Assembly (NCBI GenBank): GCA_023259375.1 | Contig: JAHFQC010000011.1 | Location: 1-64,000, forward strand | DNA from: Alphaproteobacteria bacterium | GTDB taxonomy: Bacteria > Pseudomonadota > Alphaproteobacteria > Micropepsales > Micropepsaceae | Direction of reading: 5' to 3' | DNA: 64,000 bases | Shown here: piece after piece, positions 1 to 8,696 of the stretch | Layout of the letters: each line of letters opens with the position of its first letter | Position numbering within the stretch: the stretch's first letter is position 1 | Translations under genes and position numbers: made by a program | The notes under the pieces: model-generated | The model's input: the letters and a program-made list of their open reading frames with translations, nothing else | What the model was told of the DNA's origin: nothing | Database searches by the model: none

Positions 1-547
1 TGTGCCGCCCCTCCTCGGCAATCACCGGCTCGAAGGTGTCGACCAGCTCGGGCGGGAAAAAGCCGGTGCGACGGGCCGATTCGAACAGGCCGAAGGCGAA
101 GAAACTGTCGATGCACTCGGAAAAGCCGACCTGGACAAAGGCCCACTCGGGGTCCTTGGGCGCCGGATAGGCCGGCTCGGGCACCAAGCGGATGCCGTAA
201 GCCTCGACAAGATTGGCCAGCACATGGCGATGGCGGCGTTCCTCGAAGGCATTGAGTTCGACCGCCTGCTTCAGCAGCGGATCGCGGGCCTTCGGAGCAT
301 ACGAACCGACCCAGACGCCGGCCCGGTTCTCGGTCTGCACCGCGATATCCCAGATCGGCAGCGACGTGATGAGGTCCTGGGTCTTGGGCTCCAGCTTGGG
401 CCAATCGATCACTGCCGGCTTGTAGGGATTGAAGGTTTCGAGCAGCGTCTTGCAGGACAGGCGAAGGTGCTCCGGCGAACCCAGCCGGATCGGTCCCTCG
501 GGCACCGCAATGGGTTCAAAGCTGAGGTTCGGCAAAGCAAGCGTCAC
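1..547 (-). CDS. Ferritin-like di-iron domain protein, C-terminus beyond window edge
   Basis: About 182 codons are visible and the gene runs off the left edge of the window. The reading starts at a GTG preceded by GGAG about a dozen bases upstream; no ATG start fits better. Two Glu-x-x-x-His-type motifs, FEERRHRH (near residue 100) and AEEGRH (at the edge), look like the paired metal ligands of a ferritin-like four-helix di-iron fold. The N-terminal 60 residues contain PYKPAVIDWPK and no signal peptide, so the protein is probably cytoplasmic. The substrate or reaction cannot be read from this fragment. An overlapping open frame on the opposite strand has no family features and is a shadow. 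The call rests on motif spacing only; a family search of the complete protein would settle it. Confidence 0.6.
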   Translation of the reverse strand, partial: MTLALPNLSFEPIAVPEGPIRLGSPEHLRLSCKTLLETFNPYKPAVIDWPKLEPKTQDLITSLPIWDIAVQTENRAGVWVGSYAPKARDPLLKQAVELNAFEERRHRHVLANLVEAYGIRLVPEPAYPAPKDPEWAFVQVGFSECIDSFFAFGLFESARRTGFFPPELVDTFEPVIAEEGRH

Positions 548-1739
548 AGGCGGGGCTCCGGGTATTGGTTCAGAATAAGTCTAAACTACAACCGTAAAGC
601 GCTCAAATCCCGGGACGCAAACAGGATCTGCAAAAACGTGAATTCAATTCGGCGATTTTAGGCCTAAACCGCAGACCAATCACGAAAATCGCCTTGCGGT
701 TCCGGCGACAAGAAACCGACACGAACAGGCGGGCGGCCAGAATCGAAATCGAATCGTTCTAAACTGATGACGCGATTGCGACGCAGTTCGTTGGCACCAT
801 TCCAGCGCGGTCAAACAGCTTCATAGAGGTAGGTGTACCCGCGCCGATTTCAAGACGGCCGGGACGTCCGATACACGGCACAACTCCGGACCTTCGCGCT
901 CCGTACCGCTGGCGCCAATACCGGTCATTCGTCGTTGATCACCTTCCGGCACTCTTGGTGGTGGGATATTGTTAGTTTCAAGCAGATCTCGGGGGGGAAT
1001 GTACAGTTCTCTGGAGCGATTTCCCACGTGGTCGGTTTGGCCGTTGGCGTGCCGATCATGTTGGCCGGATTTATCTTTGGAAATCCCGTCGCGGGCTCGC
1101 AGCGGCGTTGGGTGCAGGTGTGATAATCACTGCAGCTACCCAAAACGAACTGGCGGCGCGCATCTGGGTCCACACTGAATTCTCGGACACCATTCCCTAA
1201 TGCAACCAATCAGAAGACCCGCCCTACGGGCGGTCATTTCTTATGAGAGCACAATCGATGATTCCGCGTTGGCAAATGGTCGGGGCTTTCGTTGCTGTTA
1301 TTCTGGTTATCGCCCTCGGGATAGCGTCTTCTCCAAATAGTTATACGTTCTTGTTCCTTACAGGTCAGTGCGACAGGTGTCCCACCCCGACACCATGCCT
1401 CCAGCACTTGCGATGGGGCGGAACAGCACATTACCGCTGTCCGGGTAATGGCCCGGCAAAGCCAATTCCGGGATTAAGAAACGAGCCGAGTGGAAATGGT
1501 GGTGGCGCGGGCAATCCATAACAGTAGCCTGCCACGACCTATGTCCACAAATGGCGCACATCAGACCAACATCGGTGGGCGAGATCGCCCGACGTCGAGA
1601 GAGAAGCGGACGATGTGACGCGGCTCGGTGATCTCCCGCTATCCGTCGACGCGTCGTGCTCCGCGAGGGAGATGCGGGCGGATTGTCTGCTCCGTCTCCG
1701 ATACTGGGTCTGGCCCGGTATTGAGAAAGAACTGCTCTC
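548..1739. other. Gene-poor stretch with a GC-rich hairpin
   Basis: No convincing gene is seen in these 1.2 kb. Two short plus-strand readings, 833-1123 and 1243-1521, each contain one hydrophobic segment. They lack good ribosome binding sites and turn into Arg/Pro/Gly-rich sequence, so I do not call them. A hairpin with CCGCCC/GGGCGG arms lies at 1219-1233 without a T-run. The stretch may be decayed coding sequence. Confidence 0.5.
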
Positions 1740-3068
1740 TCAGGGCTCGACCTTTTCAGCCGGCACGTCGCGGCCGCCCTGGTGGAGATAGACTTTACCT
1801 CCCGCTTCGAAACGGAACGTGGCATCGACGCTCTTGGCGAAGAACTCGTTGGCAGATTGCGGGAAGATCTCGGTCCGCTGCTGGCCGGTGGCCTGGGCAT
1901 AGAAGTGCGCGCCGTCGCGAGTGAAGGCGATAAGGAATTGCGGTGAGAATTGATAGGTGCCCGCGTAGGCATCGAACGCGGCGGGATCGATGGCGACCGC
2001 CTTGCGCTCGCTCGGCAGCGTCAGCGGTTTGTCCAACGCCAGGGTCACGAGATAACCGGCCAGTTCGCCCGGCGCCACACCATTGAGATTGCCTAGAACC
2101 ACCACGACGGCTTTGTCGTCCGGCAGATAGTCCCCACGGGTGTTGAAGCCTTCGATCGCTCCGGAGTGGGTCACATCGCGGTGCCCCGCGACGTCCTGAA
2201 TCCAGAAGCCGCAGCCGTACTTCTCCAGCAACGGCGTCGTCATCGTCTTCAAATTTTCGGCATTCAACAGCTTGCCACCGAACAGGCCCTGCTCCCACAA
2301 CAGGATGTCGTGCGTGGTCGAATACAACGCGCCGGCGGAATACGGGACGCTCATATCGACGTACCCGGCCGGCTCGACGCCCTTCTTTCCCGGCGAATAC
2401 CCAGAGGCATGACGCGCGATGACCGTGTGGTTCGAGTCATAGCCGGAATCGTGCATGCTGAGCGGCGTGAAAATGTTGTCGGCGAGGAACTGCTGATAGG
2501 TCATGCCGCTCGCTTTCTCAATTACGACGCCGAGCAGAATGTAGCCGGAATTCGAATAACGCCACTTGCTGCCGGGCACGAACTCCAGCGGCTTATCCTT
2601 GAACCAAGCCACCATCTCGGCGGGCTTGGCGGGCTTGCGCTCCCAATCCGGATAGGAGGGCATGTCGGTGAAATTGGGAATGCCGGAGGTGTGCGTGAGC
2701 AGGTGATAGAGGGTGATCTTGTCCCACGCCGCGGGCGCATCCGGCACGTATTTCTTGACGGGATCGTTGATGTTCAGCTTGCCGCGTTGCTGCAGCAAAA
2801 GAACCGCAGCGGCGGTGAACTGCTTGCTCATCGAGCCAAGGCGGAATTTTGTATCCGGGCTGTTGGGCACCTGCCATTCGAAATTGGCGTAGCCATAGCC
2901 CTTGTCGAGCAAGGACTTCCCGTTCTTCCACACCAGGACGGTGCCCATGAACTTGCCGTCTTTGACGTAAGACTGGACCACCTCATCCATGCGCGCGGTA
3001 TCCGCCGCCTGCGCGGCAGCGAGCGTCGCCGCCATCACAATGACCGAAACGAAACGGAAAACCTTCAT
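1740..3068 (-). CDS. Secreted serine hydrolase, class C beta-lactamase/DD-peptidase fold
   Basis: A 442-residue protein with a signal peptide (about residues 1-22, ending in alanines) and a penicillin-binding-like transpeptidase domain. The nucleophile motif SMSK (S-x-x-K) is near residue 79, the YSN (Y-x-N) motif near 171 and an HSG triad equivalent to KTG near 327. The last ~100 residues form a small domain (AYAGTYQF) common behind such hydrolases. The start chosen is the ATG after GAGG at 7-base spacing; a longer open frame upstream has no signal peptide at its end. Family members act on beta-lactams, D-amino-acid peptides or esters in the periplasm, and the substrate here is unknown. It stands alone, with no ampR-like neighbour. 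The fold is confident; the activity is not. Confidence 0.85.
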   Translation of the reverse strand: MKVFRFVSVIVMAATLAAAQAADTARMDEVVQSYVKDGKFMGTVLVWKNGKSLLDKGYGYANFEWQVPNSPDTKFRLGSMSKQFTAAAVLLLQQRGKLNINDPVKKYVPDAPAAWDKITLYHLLTHTSGIPNFTDMPSYPDWERKPAKPAEMVAWFKDKPLEFVPGSKWRYSNSGYILLGVVIEKASGMTYQQFLADNIFTPLSMHDSGYDSNHTVIARHASGYSPGKKGVEPAGYVDMSVPYSAGALYSTTHDILLWEQGLFGGKLLNAENLKTMTTPLLEKYGCGFWIQDVAGHRDVTHSGAIEGFNTRGDYLPDDKAVVVVLGNLNGVAPGELAGYLVTLALDKPLTLPSERKAVAIDPAAFDAYAGTYQFSPQFLIAFTRDGAHFYAQATGQQRTEIFPQSANEFFAKSVDATFRFEAGGKVYLHQGGRDVPAEKVEP

Positions 3069-3238
3069 GCGAACCTCGGCGACAATTCCACGAAGACGTT
3101 CAGCTGCAGCAAAATCCGCATGCATCGCGTCGTGACTTTTCTCGCCGCGAGGGTGGAGCTTTTCGTTCAGGTCAACAACGCGACACGCTGACTAAGATGA
3201 ATTACAAATAGCGAAACGCAGCGGTCCGACGCGAGAAA

Positions 3239-3418
3239 CTACGAGGACTTTGCCGCCACCGCTTCGCGCAACGCTTTCAGTTCATACACGACAGCAGACA
3301 GGCCGGCGCACATCGCGGCACAGCGGTAATAGACGCTTTGGTCTTCGTGCTTCTCGATGGCGCGAAGATAATCACTCATGATCTTCAACGCTTCCATCGA
3401 ATCCGGTTTGGATGTCAT
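3239..3418 (-). CDS. Small protein of unknown function (59 aa)
   Basis: A short protein beginning MTSKPDSMEALK, with GGAGG well placed before the ATG. A longer open frame reaches further upstream, but the ribosome binding site decides this start. The sequence is a predicted helical hairpin with paired cysteines (YYRCAAMCAG) in the middle and a charged C-terminus. No membrane span or signal peptide is evident. It lies between the serine hydrolase and the pentapeptide gene on the same strand, but the gap of more than 100 bases to each side does not argue for an operon. I do not recognise a family. Confidence 0.55.
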   Translation of the reverse strand: MTSKPDSMEALKIMSDYLRAIEKHEDQSVYYRCAAMCAGLSAVVYELKALREAVAAKSS

Positions 3419-3533
3419 GGCATCCTCCAACGGTTGAAGGCGGCGCCATTCTACACCCGACGGCAAATACTTTCCTCCCCTGCGGAGCACTTACCGCAAA
3501 GGCGCTCGATTTCGGATAGCGGGGGAGGAACGA

Positions 3534-4607
3534 TCACTCCCTAATCGCCACATCCAGCTGGTTTTCGGCAATTTCGGCGCCAGTGAAATCGCACGGCAGA
3601 TAGTCGCCCGAATGCAGCCTCAGCGGGCGCAGATCGGCGCCCCTGAAGCGGGCGTGGTCGAGGCGGGCATTGTGGAAGCGTACGCCGCGCAAATCGGCGT
3701 TCTCGAAATTGGCGCCGCGAAGGTCGGCGTTCTCGAAATTGGCGCCTTGCAGCTCGCAGCCGGAGAAATCCATCATCACCGCGATGGCGCCCTTGGCGGA
3801 AATCGCCGTAAGCTTGCACTGATGCACGACACCGGCGAGCGGACGCAGGTCATCGCCGTCGAACACCGCCGCGGCGCCGTCACGGCCATCGGTTTCGATC
3901 CAGTGCTGATGGGCTTTGAGCTTTTCGAGCTGACGACTGCGCCCCGTCACCGAATGCTCCGAGGGCGCCACGATGCAGGTCTTGAGCACAGAGGCCGGCA
4001 CCTGCAATTCCGAAAGATTGACGCCGCTCAGAACCGCGTCCTGGAACACGGCGTTCTTGAGGCTGGCGCCCTTGAAGCGCGAAGCCTCGATGATCGCACC
4101 GGAGAAATCGGCGCCTTCCAGCCGGGCATTCTCGAAGTCGACATCGCTCAAGAAACTATGGCTGAAGCTGGCGCTGGCGACCTGCGGATCGATGACGTCC
4201 TTCAGTCCGCCCTCGCCCGATTGCAGCATCCGGCCCGGGCGACAATCGGCACAATTGAGCCGGGCATGGGCCAGATTGCACCCCGAAAGGATTGCGCCGC
4301 GCATGTCGGCATGGCTGAAATTGGCATAGCTGGCATCGGCCCCTCGAAGGTCGCAACAATAGAGGTTGGCGCCGACGAATTCGGTAAAGTGCAGCATGGC
4401 GCCAGCCAGAACCGAGCCCGACAGATCGGCATCGGAGAGAACGCGGTTGGCAAAATTGGCGCCCCTCAAATCGCACGATTTCAGTTGGGCGCGCAGTCCG
4501 CCTGCCACCCGCGAAACGAACGCGGAATGCGACCACAGAATCTTCTCGAGGTCCGCATTTCCCGGCCGCTGGAGAGCAGCAGCGCACTTCTGACCGGCAG
4601 ACGTCAT
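3534..4607 (-). CDS. Pentapeptide-repeat protein
   Basis: A 357-residue protein built from repeats of the A(D/N)LxX type, for example ANFENADLRG. They occupy roughly residues 40-200 and again 265-350. Such repeats fold into a right-handed quadrilateral beta helix. The middle (about 205-265) is non-repetitive and includes an HQHWIETDGRDG stretch, so two repeat blocks flank a small insert. Several cysteines sit at repeat positions. AAGGACG lies before the ATG. There is no signal peptide. Some members mimic DNA and protect gyrase, but nothing here points to that, and most members have no known role. Codon use matches the backbone. Confidence 0.9.
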   Translation of the reverse strand: MTSAGQKCAAALQRPGNADLEKILWSHSAFVSRVAGGLRAQLKSCDLRGANFANRVLSDADLSGSVLAGAMLHFTEFVGANLYCCDLRGADASYANFSHADMRGAILSGCNLAHARLNCADCRPGRMLQSGEGGLKDVIDPQVASASFSHSFLSDVDFENARLEGADFSGAIIEASRFKGASLKNAVFQDAVLSGVNLSELQVPASVLKTCIVAPSEHSVTGRSRQLEKLKAHQHWIETDGRDGAAAVFDGDDLRPLAGVVHQCKLTAISAKGAIAVMMDFSGCELQGANFENADLRGANFENADLRGVRFHNARLDHARFRGADLRPLRLHSGDYLPCDFTGAEIAENQLDVAIRE

Positions 4608-4898
4608 GGCGACCGTCCTTGAGCAGCCGGGATATCCTAGGAAACGGCGGCTAATTCCGCGTTAAGGGTTCGCCGCGGCGGCTGGCCGGCCTGTGCCGCA
4701 CCCAAAGAGCGCTCGCGGACGCGCGGAAACTGCCTTTTCCACGACATAAGTAGTACTACCAACAGACTGCGAAAATGCCGGTCTCTTCATTGTTGGCTCT
4801 GACAGTCTTGCGATAGATAGAACGTTTCTTTACCGCCCCCTCTTACCGTCATCAAGGAATGCCACCGGTCTCGACCGGTTCGGCCTGGGAGACACGGA

Positions 4899-5138
4899 AT
4901 GAGCGACGCTGCCGGACTGCCGCCGAGAACCCATCCCAACTGGAATGCCGTCGCTTTGGGAAAAATCAAGCGCCCGTGGTCCGCTCTCGGCATGAAGATC
5001 ATGATGACCCGCATCGCGACGGAGATCGCCAAGGACGGCTCGCCGGCCGCCGTGCAGAAATTCGGCGACGAAATCTACGGTTTCTTCAAGAAGAACGAGA
5101 AGATCGCGGCGCAGGATTTGCGCGCCATTTTCAGCTGA
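4899..5138 (+). CDS. Small conserved-looking protein (79 aa)
   Basis: The protein begins MSDAAGLPPRTHPNW, with GGGAGA upstream of the ATG, and is rich in charged helices (a KFGDEIYGFFKKNEKIAAQDL segment). It has no signal peptide or clear membrane span. It ends 22 bases before the next plus-strand gene, so the two are very probably cotranscribed. The composition is that of a real protein, unlike the opposite-strand readings. No function can be assigned from the sequence. Confidence 0.65.
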   Translation: MSDAAGLPPRTHPNWNAVALGKIKRPWSALGMKIMMTRIATEIAKDGSPAAVQKFGDEIYGFFKKNEKIAAQDLRAIFS

Positions 5139-5160
5139 TTGCAGCGAAAGGGCACCCCAG

Positions 5161-6153
5161 ATGACCAAGAACGGACTCTATTCCGTCGCCGAAGCCACCG
5201 CCCTCATCGCGAGCGGAAAAATCCTCTTGCTGGCGGGAGACGAAGCGCTGCTGACGCAGCTTCCGGCGGGCAACTGGATCGGCGGCACCGCCGTTTCCTT
5301 CATGACCGGCGAAGGCGGCATGACCAATTACGACCGCGTCTTCGTGCACGACCTCACCGGCATCGCGAGGTCGGCGCGGATCAAGCGCTACACGGCGGAC
5401 GACTTGGCCCACATCGGCGCCGATTATCCCGCCTCCGGCTTCTCGGTGGTGATCGTCCCGGGCGGCAGCGACGTGCACCGCCGCTTCGCCAAGGAAGTGC
5501 AGAATTACGAAGGCGTCTTCAACAGCCCGCTGCTCGGCTGGATCGCAGCCGTCGATGTCGCCGCCATCGGCAAACGCGAGCCGAAAGTATTCGCCGGCTC
5601 GCCCACCCCCATCACCGGCGACGCGGTGGTGATTCACGTCGAACTGCAGCCGGGAAAAATGGCGGTGCTCGACATCATCAATCCATTCCGGCCGGGAAAC
5701 GGCGACACCATCGTGTTCGATTCTGAAGGATTTTCCGCCACCGGCGAGTGCCGGATCGCGGACCAGCCCGCCAACCTGGCGCGCTACATCCGCGACAACG
5801 CGATCGACACCAAGCTGCCGCTGATCGCCGACTATAACGGCGCGCACATCAACGTCTCCATCCAGTCGGTCGACGATGCGACCGGGACCGTGCGGTTCTA
5901 CGCGCCGATCTTCCCCGGCATCGCCTATCGGTTTGCCGAGCCCGTTGTCGATTACGTCGAGGCGTTCGAAAACGCCGGCAACACCGGCGCCGACGGTCTG
6001 GCCTTCTCGTGCAACTGCATCCTGAACTACATGTATGCCGAGCTTGAAGGCGAGATGACCGGGAATTTCGATGGTCCCGTCACCTTCGGCGAAATTGCCT
6101 ACATGGTGCTCAATCAGACGGTGGTCTATCTCAAGATCATCGACATCGCGTGA
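5161..6153 (+). CDS. Conserved protein of unknown function with FIST-like C-terminus
   Basis: A 330-residue soluble protein without signal peptide or membrane segments. The C-terminal ~100 residues contain a Cys-rich turn (LAFSCNCILNYM), a Gly-rich loop and the ending FGEIAYMVLNQTVVYLKI. This resembles the C-terminal half of FIST-type ligand-sensing domains, where a cysteine-containing core is followed by a GE motif and an asparagine. The N-terminal half has a VIVPGGSDVHRRFAKE segment. FIST domains in other bacteria are usually tied to chemotaxis or signalling proteins, but none adjoins this gene. It follows a 79-aa protein by 22 bases and is convergent with hpnK, ending 3 bases before it. 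The FIST relation is a weak visual match. Confidence 0.6.
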   Translation: MTKNGLYSVAEATALIASGKILLLAGDEALLTQLPAGNWIGGTAVSFMTGEGGMTNYDRVFVHDLTGIARSARIKRYTADDLAHIGADYPASGFSVVIVPGGSDVHRRFAKEVQNYEGVFNSPLLGWIAAVDVAAIGKREPKVFAGSPTPITGDAVVIHVELQPGKMAVLDIINPFRPGNGDTIVFDSEGFSATGECRIADQPANLARYIRDNAIDTKLPLIADYNGAHINVSIQSVDDATGTVRFYAPIFPGIAYRFAEPVVDYVEAFENAGNTGADGLAFSCNCILNYMYAELEGEMTGNFDGPVTFGEIAYMVLNQTVVYLKIIDIA

Positions 6154-6156
6154 GCG

Positions 6157-6999
6157 TCAGCCGCCGGCGAAATCGGCAAAACGGCCGAGGCGGACCGTGC
6201 GCGCGCGCTCGATCACTTCCGGCGCCAGTAGCGCGGTGAGTTCGTCGGTGTAGCGATAGCCCGGTGCCGAGCCGGGATAGGCCGACAGCGCGGGGTGGCA
6301 ATAGATCTCGCTGACGCCGTCGGGCAGGTTTTCGATGAGCGCCTTCACGCGCGAACGGTTCATCGCGCCCGACCAGGCGAGGCCGAACACCTGATCCGGC
6401 GACCAGATGCGGCTCGCCCACAGCCGGTCTTTGAGGCGCGCGCCGACGAAGCGCTCGAGATCGCCGCCCGTGGCATTGGGATCGATGCGGCGGATGATTT
6501 CCGGCGGCTCGATCGGGCTGCGCATCGCCGTCATGCCGTAGCGCTTGCCGATCTTGACCGCGAGACGGCCGATGGTCGGATGCAGATGGAAATGCTTGTG
6601 GGCGTTGACGTGATCGAGCTTGAGGCCGGTCGCGGCAAAAGCGGCGAACTGGGCTTCGATCTCAGCGGCGAGCTGGCGCCTCACCCATGGCAGCATCGCC
6701 ATGCCGAACGAGGCCTTGACCATGTCGGTGCGGAAATTGCCGTCGGCACCGACCAGATTGGGAATGCGCTCGGGCGGCAGCACCGGCCTTCCTTCGACCA
6801 GAACCAGATGCAGTCCGACGCCGAGGCTTGGTGTTGCTTTGGCGCGCTTGACCGCATCGCCCGCCGCCGCACCCGCCACCATCAGCGAAGCGCAAGTGAG
6901 AATGCCCTCGCCGTGCGCGCGCAGCACCGCCTCGTTGACCTCCGGCGCGGCACCGAAGTCGTCGGCAGTGACGATGAGAGCTTTGGTGATGGTGTTCAT
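6157..6999 (-). CDS. hpnK: Hopanoid biosynthesis deacetylase HpnK (YdjC/ChbG family)
   Basis: A 280-residue protein of the YdjC/ChbG carbohydrate-deacetylase fold. The metal site shows as VTADDFG near the N-terminus, with LDHVNAHKHFHLHP mid-protein and EIYCHP near the C-terminus. In hopanoid producers HpnK removes the N-acetyl group placed on bacteriohopanetetrol by HpnI, giving BHT-glucosamine. The identification rests on this fold together with the adjoining hpnJ and hpnI on the same strand. Two starts are possible: the ATG used here or a GTG six codons upstream, and neither has a strong ribosome binding site. A palindromic repeat element separates it from hpnJ, so it may have its own transcription start or be affected by RNA processing. 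Confidence 0.88.
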   Translation of the reverse strand: MNTITKALIVTADDFGAAPEVNEAVLRAHGEGILTCASLMVAGAAAGDAVKRAKATPSLGVGLHLVLVEGRPVLPPERIPNLVGADGNFRTDMVKASFGMAMLPWVRRQLAAEIEAQFAAFAATGLKLDHVNAHKHFHLHPTIGRLAVKIGKRYGMTAMRSPIEPPEIIRRIDPNATGGDLERFVGARLKDRLWASRIWSPDQVFGLAWSGAMNRSRVKALIENLPDGVSEIYCHPALSAYPGSAPGYRYTDELTALLAPEVIERARTVRLGRFADFAGG

Positions 7000-7018
7000 G
7001 GAAATCGCGAAACCCACT

Positions 7019-7214
7019 TGTCATCCCCGGCCGAGCCATCCGAGCGAAGCGAAGGATGCAAGGGGAAGGGGACCCAGGTCACGACGACGCTCGATCGCTG
7101 ACGAACTGGGTCCCTTGCTCATTCTGCCGCGTCGGAGCGGCTGAAACACCTGGGTTCCCTTCCCCTCGCCCTTCATCGCGGCTCTGCCGCTCGAAGCGCT
7201 CGGCCGGGAATGAC
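7019..7214. repeat. Dispersed palindromic element between hpnJ and hpnK
   Basis: The ends are complementary (tgtcatccccggccgag against cggccgggaatgaca). A 19-bp inner pair at 7061-7079 and 7148-7166 matches at 18 of 19 positions. Elements of this 'gtcatccccggcc' type are scattered through many alphaproteobacterial genomes. It can form a long stem in the hpn transcript. Confidence 0.75.
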
Positions 7215-7246
7215 ATTATTTTCCAGGCCGCGGGGGAGGAAAGCTC

Positions 7247-8674
7247 TTACGAAACGATCATGTCCTCGCGGGTCTTGAGGAAGTCGAAGAACTCCACGCC
7301 TTCGCGCAGACGGCGGCCGAACATTTCGGGGTTGGTCACCATCTCGCCGACGATCTCGGCGATCTTCGACGGGCGGAAGTAGAACTTCTTGTAGAACATC
7401 TCCACCGCTTCGAAAATCTCGGTGTGGCTGAGATTGTCGTAGTTCAGCGGCGCGATCTGGGTGCCGTCGTCGGTCAGAAGATCGACGTCGGAGGCGAACC
7501 AGCCGTTTTCCTTGGCCTGATTGTAGAGGAAGGTGCCCGGATAGGGCGCGGCCAGCGACACCTGCAGGGTGCGCGGGTTCACTTCCTTGGCGAAGTTCAG
7601 CGTCTCCTGGATGGTCTGCTTGGTTTCGCCCGGCAGGCCGAGAATGAAGGTGCCGTGCACCAGGATGCCGAGTTCGTGGCAATCCTTGGAGAACTGACGC
7701 GCCACGTCGACGCGCAAACCCTTCTTGATGTTGTGCAGAATCTGCTGATTGCCGCTCTCGTAGCCGACCAGGAGAATGCGAAGACCGTTCTCCTTCATGA
7801 TCTCGAGCGTCTTGCGCGGAACGTTGGCCTTGGCGTTGCACGACCAGGTCACGCCCATCTTGCCGAGTTCCTTGGCGAGGGCTTCGACGCGCTCGTGGTT
7901 GTCGGTCAGGGTGCCGTCGTCGAAGAAGATTTCGCGCACCTGCGGGAAATTCTCCTTCATGTAGCGCACTTCGTCGAGCACGAACGGAATCGAATGGGTG
8001 CGGTAGTTGTGGCCGGAAATCGTCTGCGGCCACAGGCAGAAGGTGCAGCGCGATTTGCAGCCGCGGCCGGTGTACCACGACATGTACGGATGCTTGAGAT
8101 AGCCGCCGTAATAGTTCTCGATCTTGAGATCGCGCTTATAGACCGGCAGCACGCTCGGCAGCTTGTCCATGTCCATCAGGAGGCCGCGTTCGGCATTGTG
8201 GACGATCGAACCCGAACCGTCGCGATAGGAAATGCCGGCGAGGCCTTCCCACTTGGCGCCGTTGGCGATTTCTTGGATGGTGAATTCGTATTCGTTGCGG
8301 GCGACGAAATCGATCGCCGGCTCCGCCTCGAGGCTTTCGGTCGGCTGCACCGAAACCTTGGCGCCGATGAAGCCGAGCTTGCAGTGCGGGTTGACCTCTT
8401 TGATCATCCGCGCGGTCTTGCAGTCGGACTTGAACGACGGCGTCGAGGTGTGGATCACGATCAGCTCGTGATTCTTCACATCGTCCTCGATGTCTTTCCA
8501 ATGCAGCTTGTGCGGCGGGGCGTCGATCAGCTTGGAGCCTTCGACCATGGCGGCCGCCTGGGCGAGCCAGGTCGGATACCAGAACGACTTGACCTCGCGC
8601 TTCATCTGATAGCGCGCACCGGCCCCGCCGTCGTAACCGTCGTAAGAGGGCGCCTGCAAGAACAACGACTTCAT
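7247..8674 (-). CDS. hpnJ: Hopanoid biosynthesis radical SAM protein HpnJ
   Basis: A 475-residue protein. The N-terminal ~170 residues form a B12-binding-like Rossmann region (LIVIHTSTPSFKSD, KLGFIGAKVSV). A radical SAM barrel follows, with the cluster motif GRGCKSRCTFC (C-x3-C-x2-C) near residue 205 and a downstream GYESGNQ motif. In established hopanoid pathways HpnJ contracts the glucosamine ring of BHT-glucosamine to form BHT cyclitol ether. Its place between hpnI and hpnK supports the name. GAGGAAG precedes the ATG. It starts 22 bases after hpnI ends, so the two are cotranscribed. Confidence 0.92.
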   Translation of the reverse strand: MKSLFLQAPSYDGYDGGAGARYQMKREVKSFWYPTWLAQAAAMVEGSKLIDAPPHKLHWKDIEDDVKNHELIVIHTSTPSFKSDCKTARMIKEVNPHCKLGFIGAKVSVQPTESLEAEPAIDFVARNEYEFTIQEIANGAKWEGLAGISYRDGSGSIVHNAERGLLMDMDKLPSVLPVYKRDLKIENYYGGYLKHPYMSWYTGRGCKSRCTFCLWPQTISGHNYRTHSIPFVLDEVRYMKENFPQVREIFFDDGTLTDNHERVEALAKELGKMGVTWSCNAKANVPRKTLEIMKENGLRILLVGYESGNQQILHNIKKGLRVDVARQFSKDCHELGILVHGTFILGLPGETKQTIQETLNFAKEVNPRTLQVSLAAPYPGTFLYNQAKENGWFASDVDLLTDDGTQIAPLNYDNLSHTEIFEAVEMFYKKFYFRPSKIAEIVGEMVTNPEMFGRRLREGVEFFDFLKTREDMIVS

Positions 8675-8696
8675 CTACTTCCTCATCGATTGGCCA

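Noticed and set aside
833-1521. Two short plus-strand readings with a hydrophobic segment
   Set aside because: No ribosome binding sites, and the sequence around the hydrophobic part is not protein-like.
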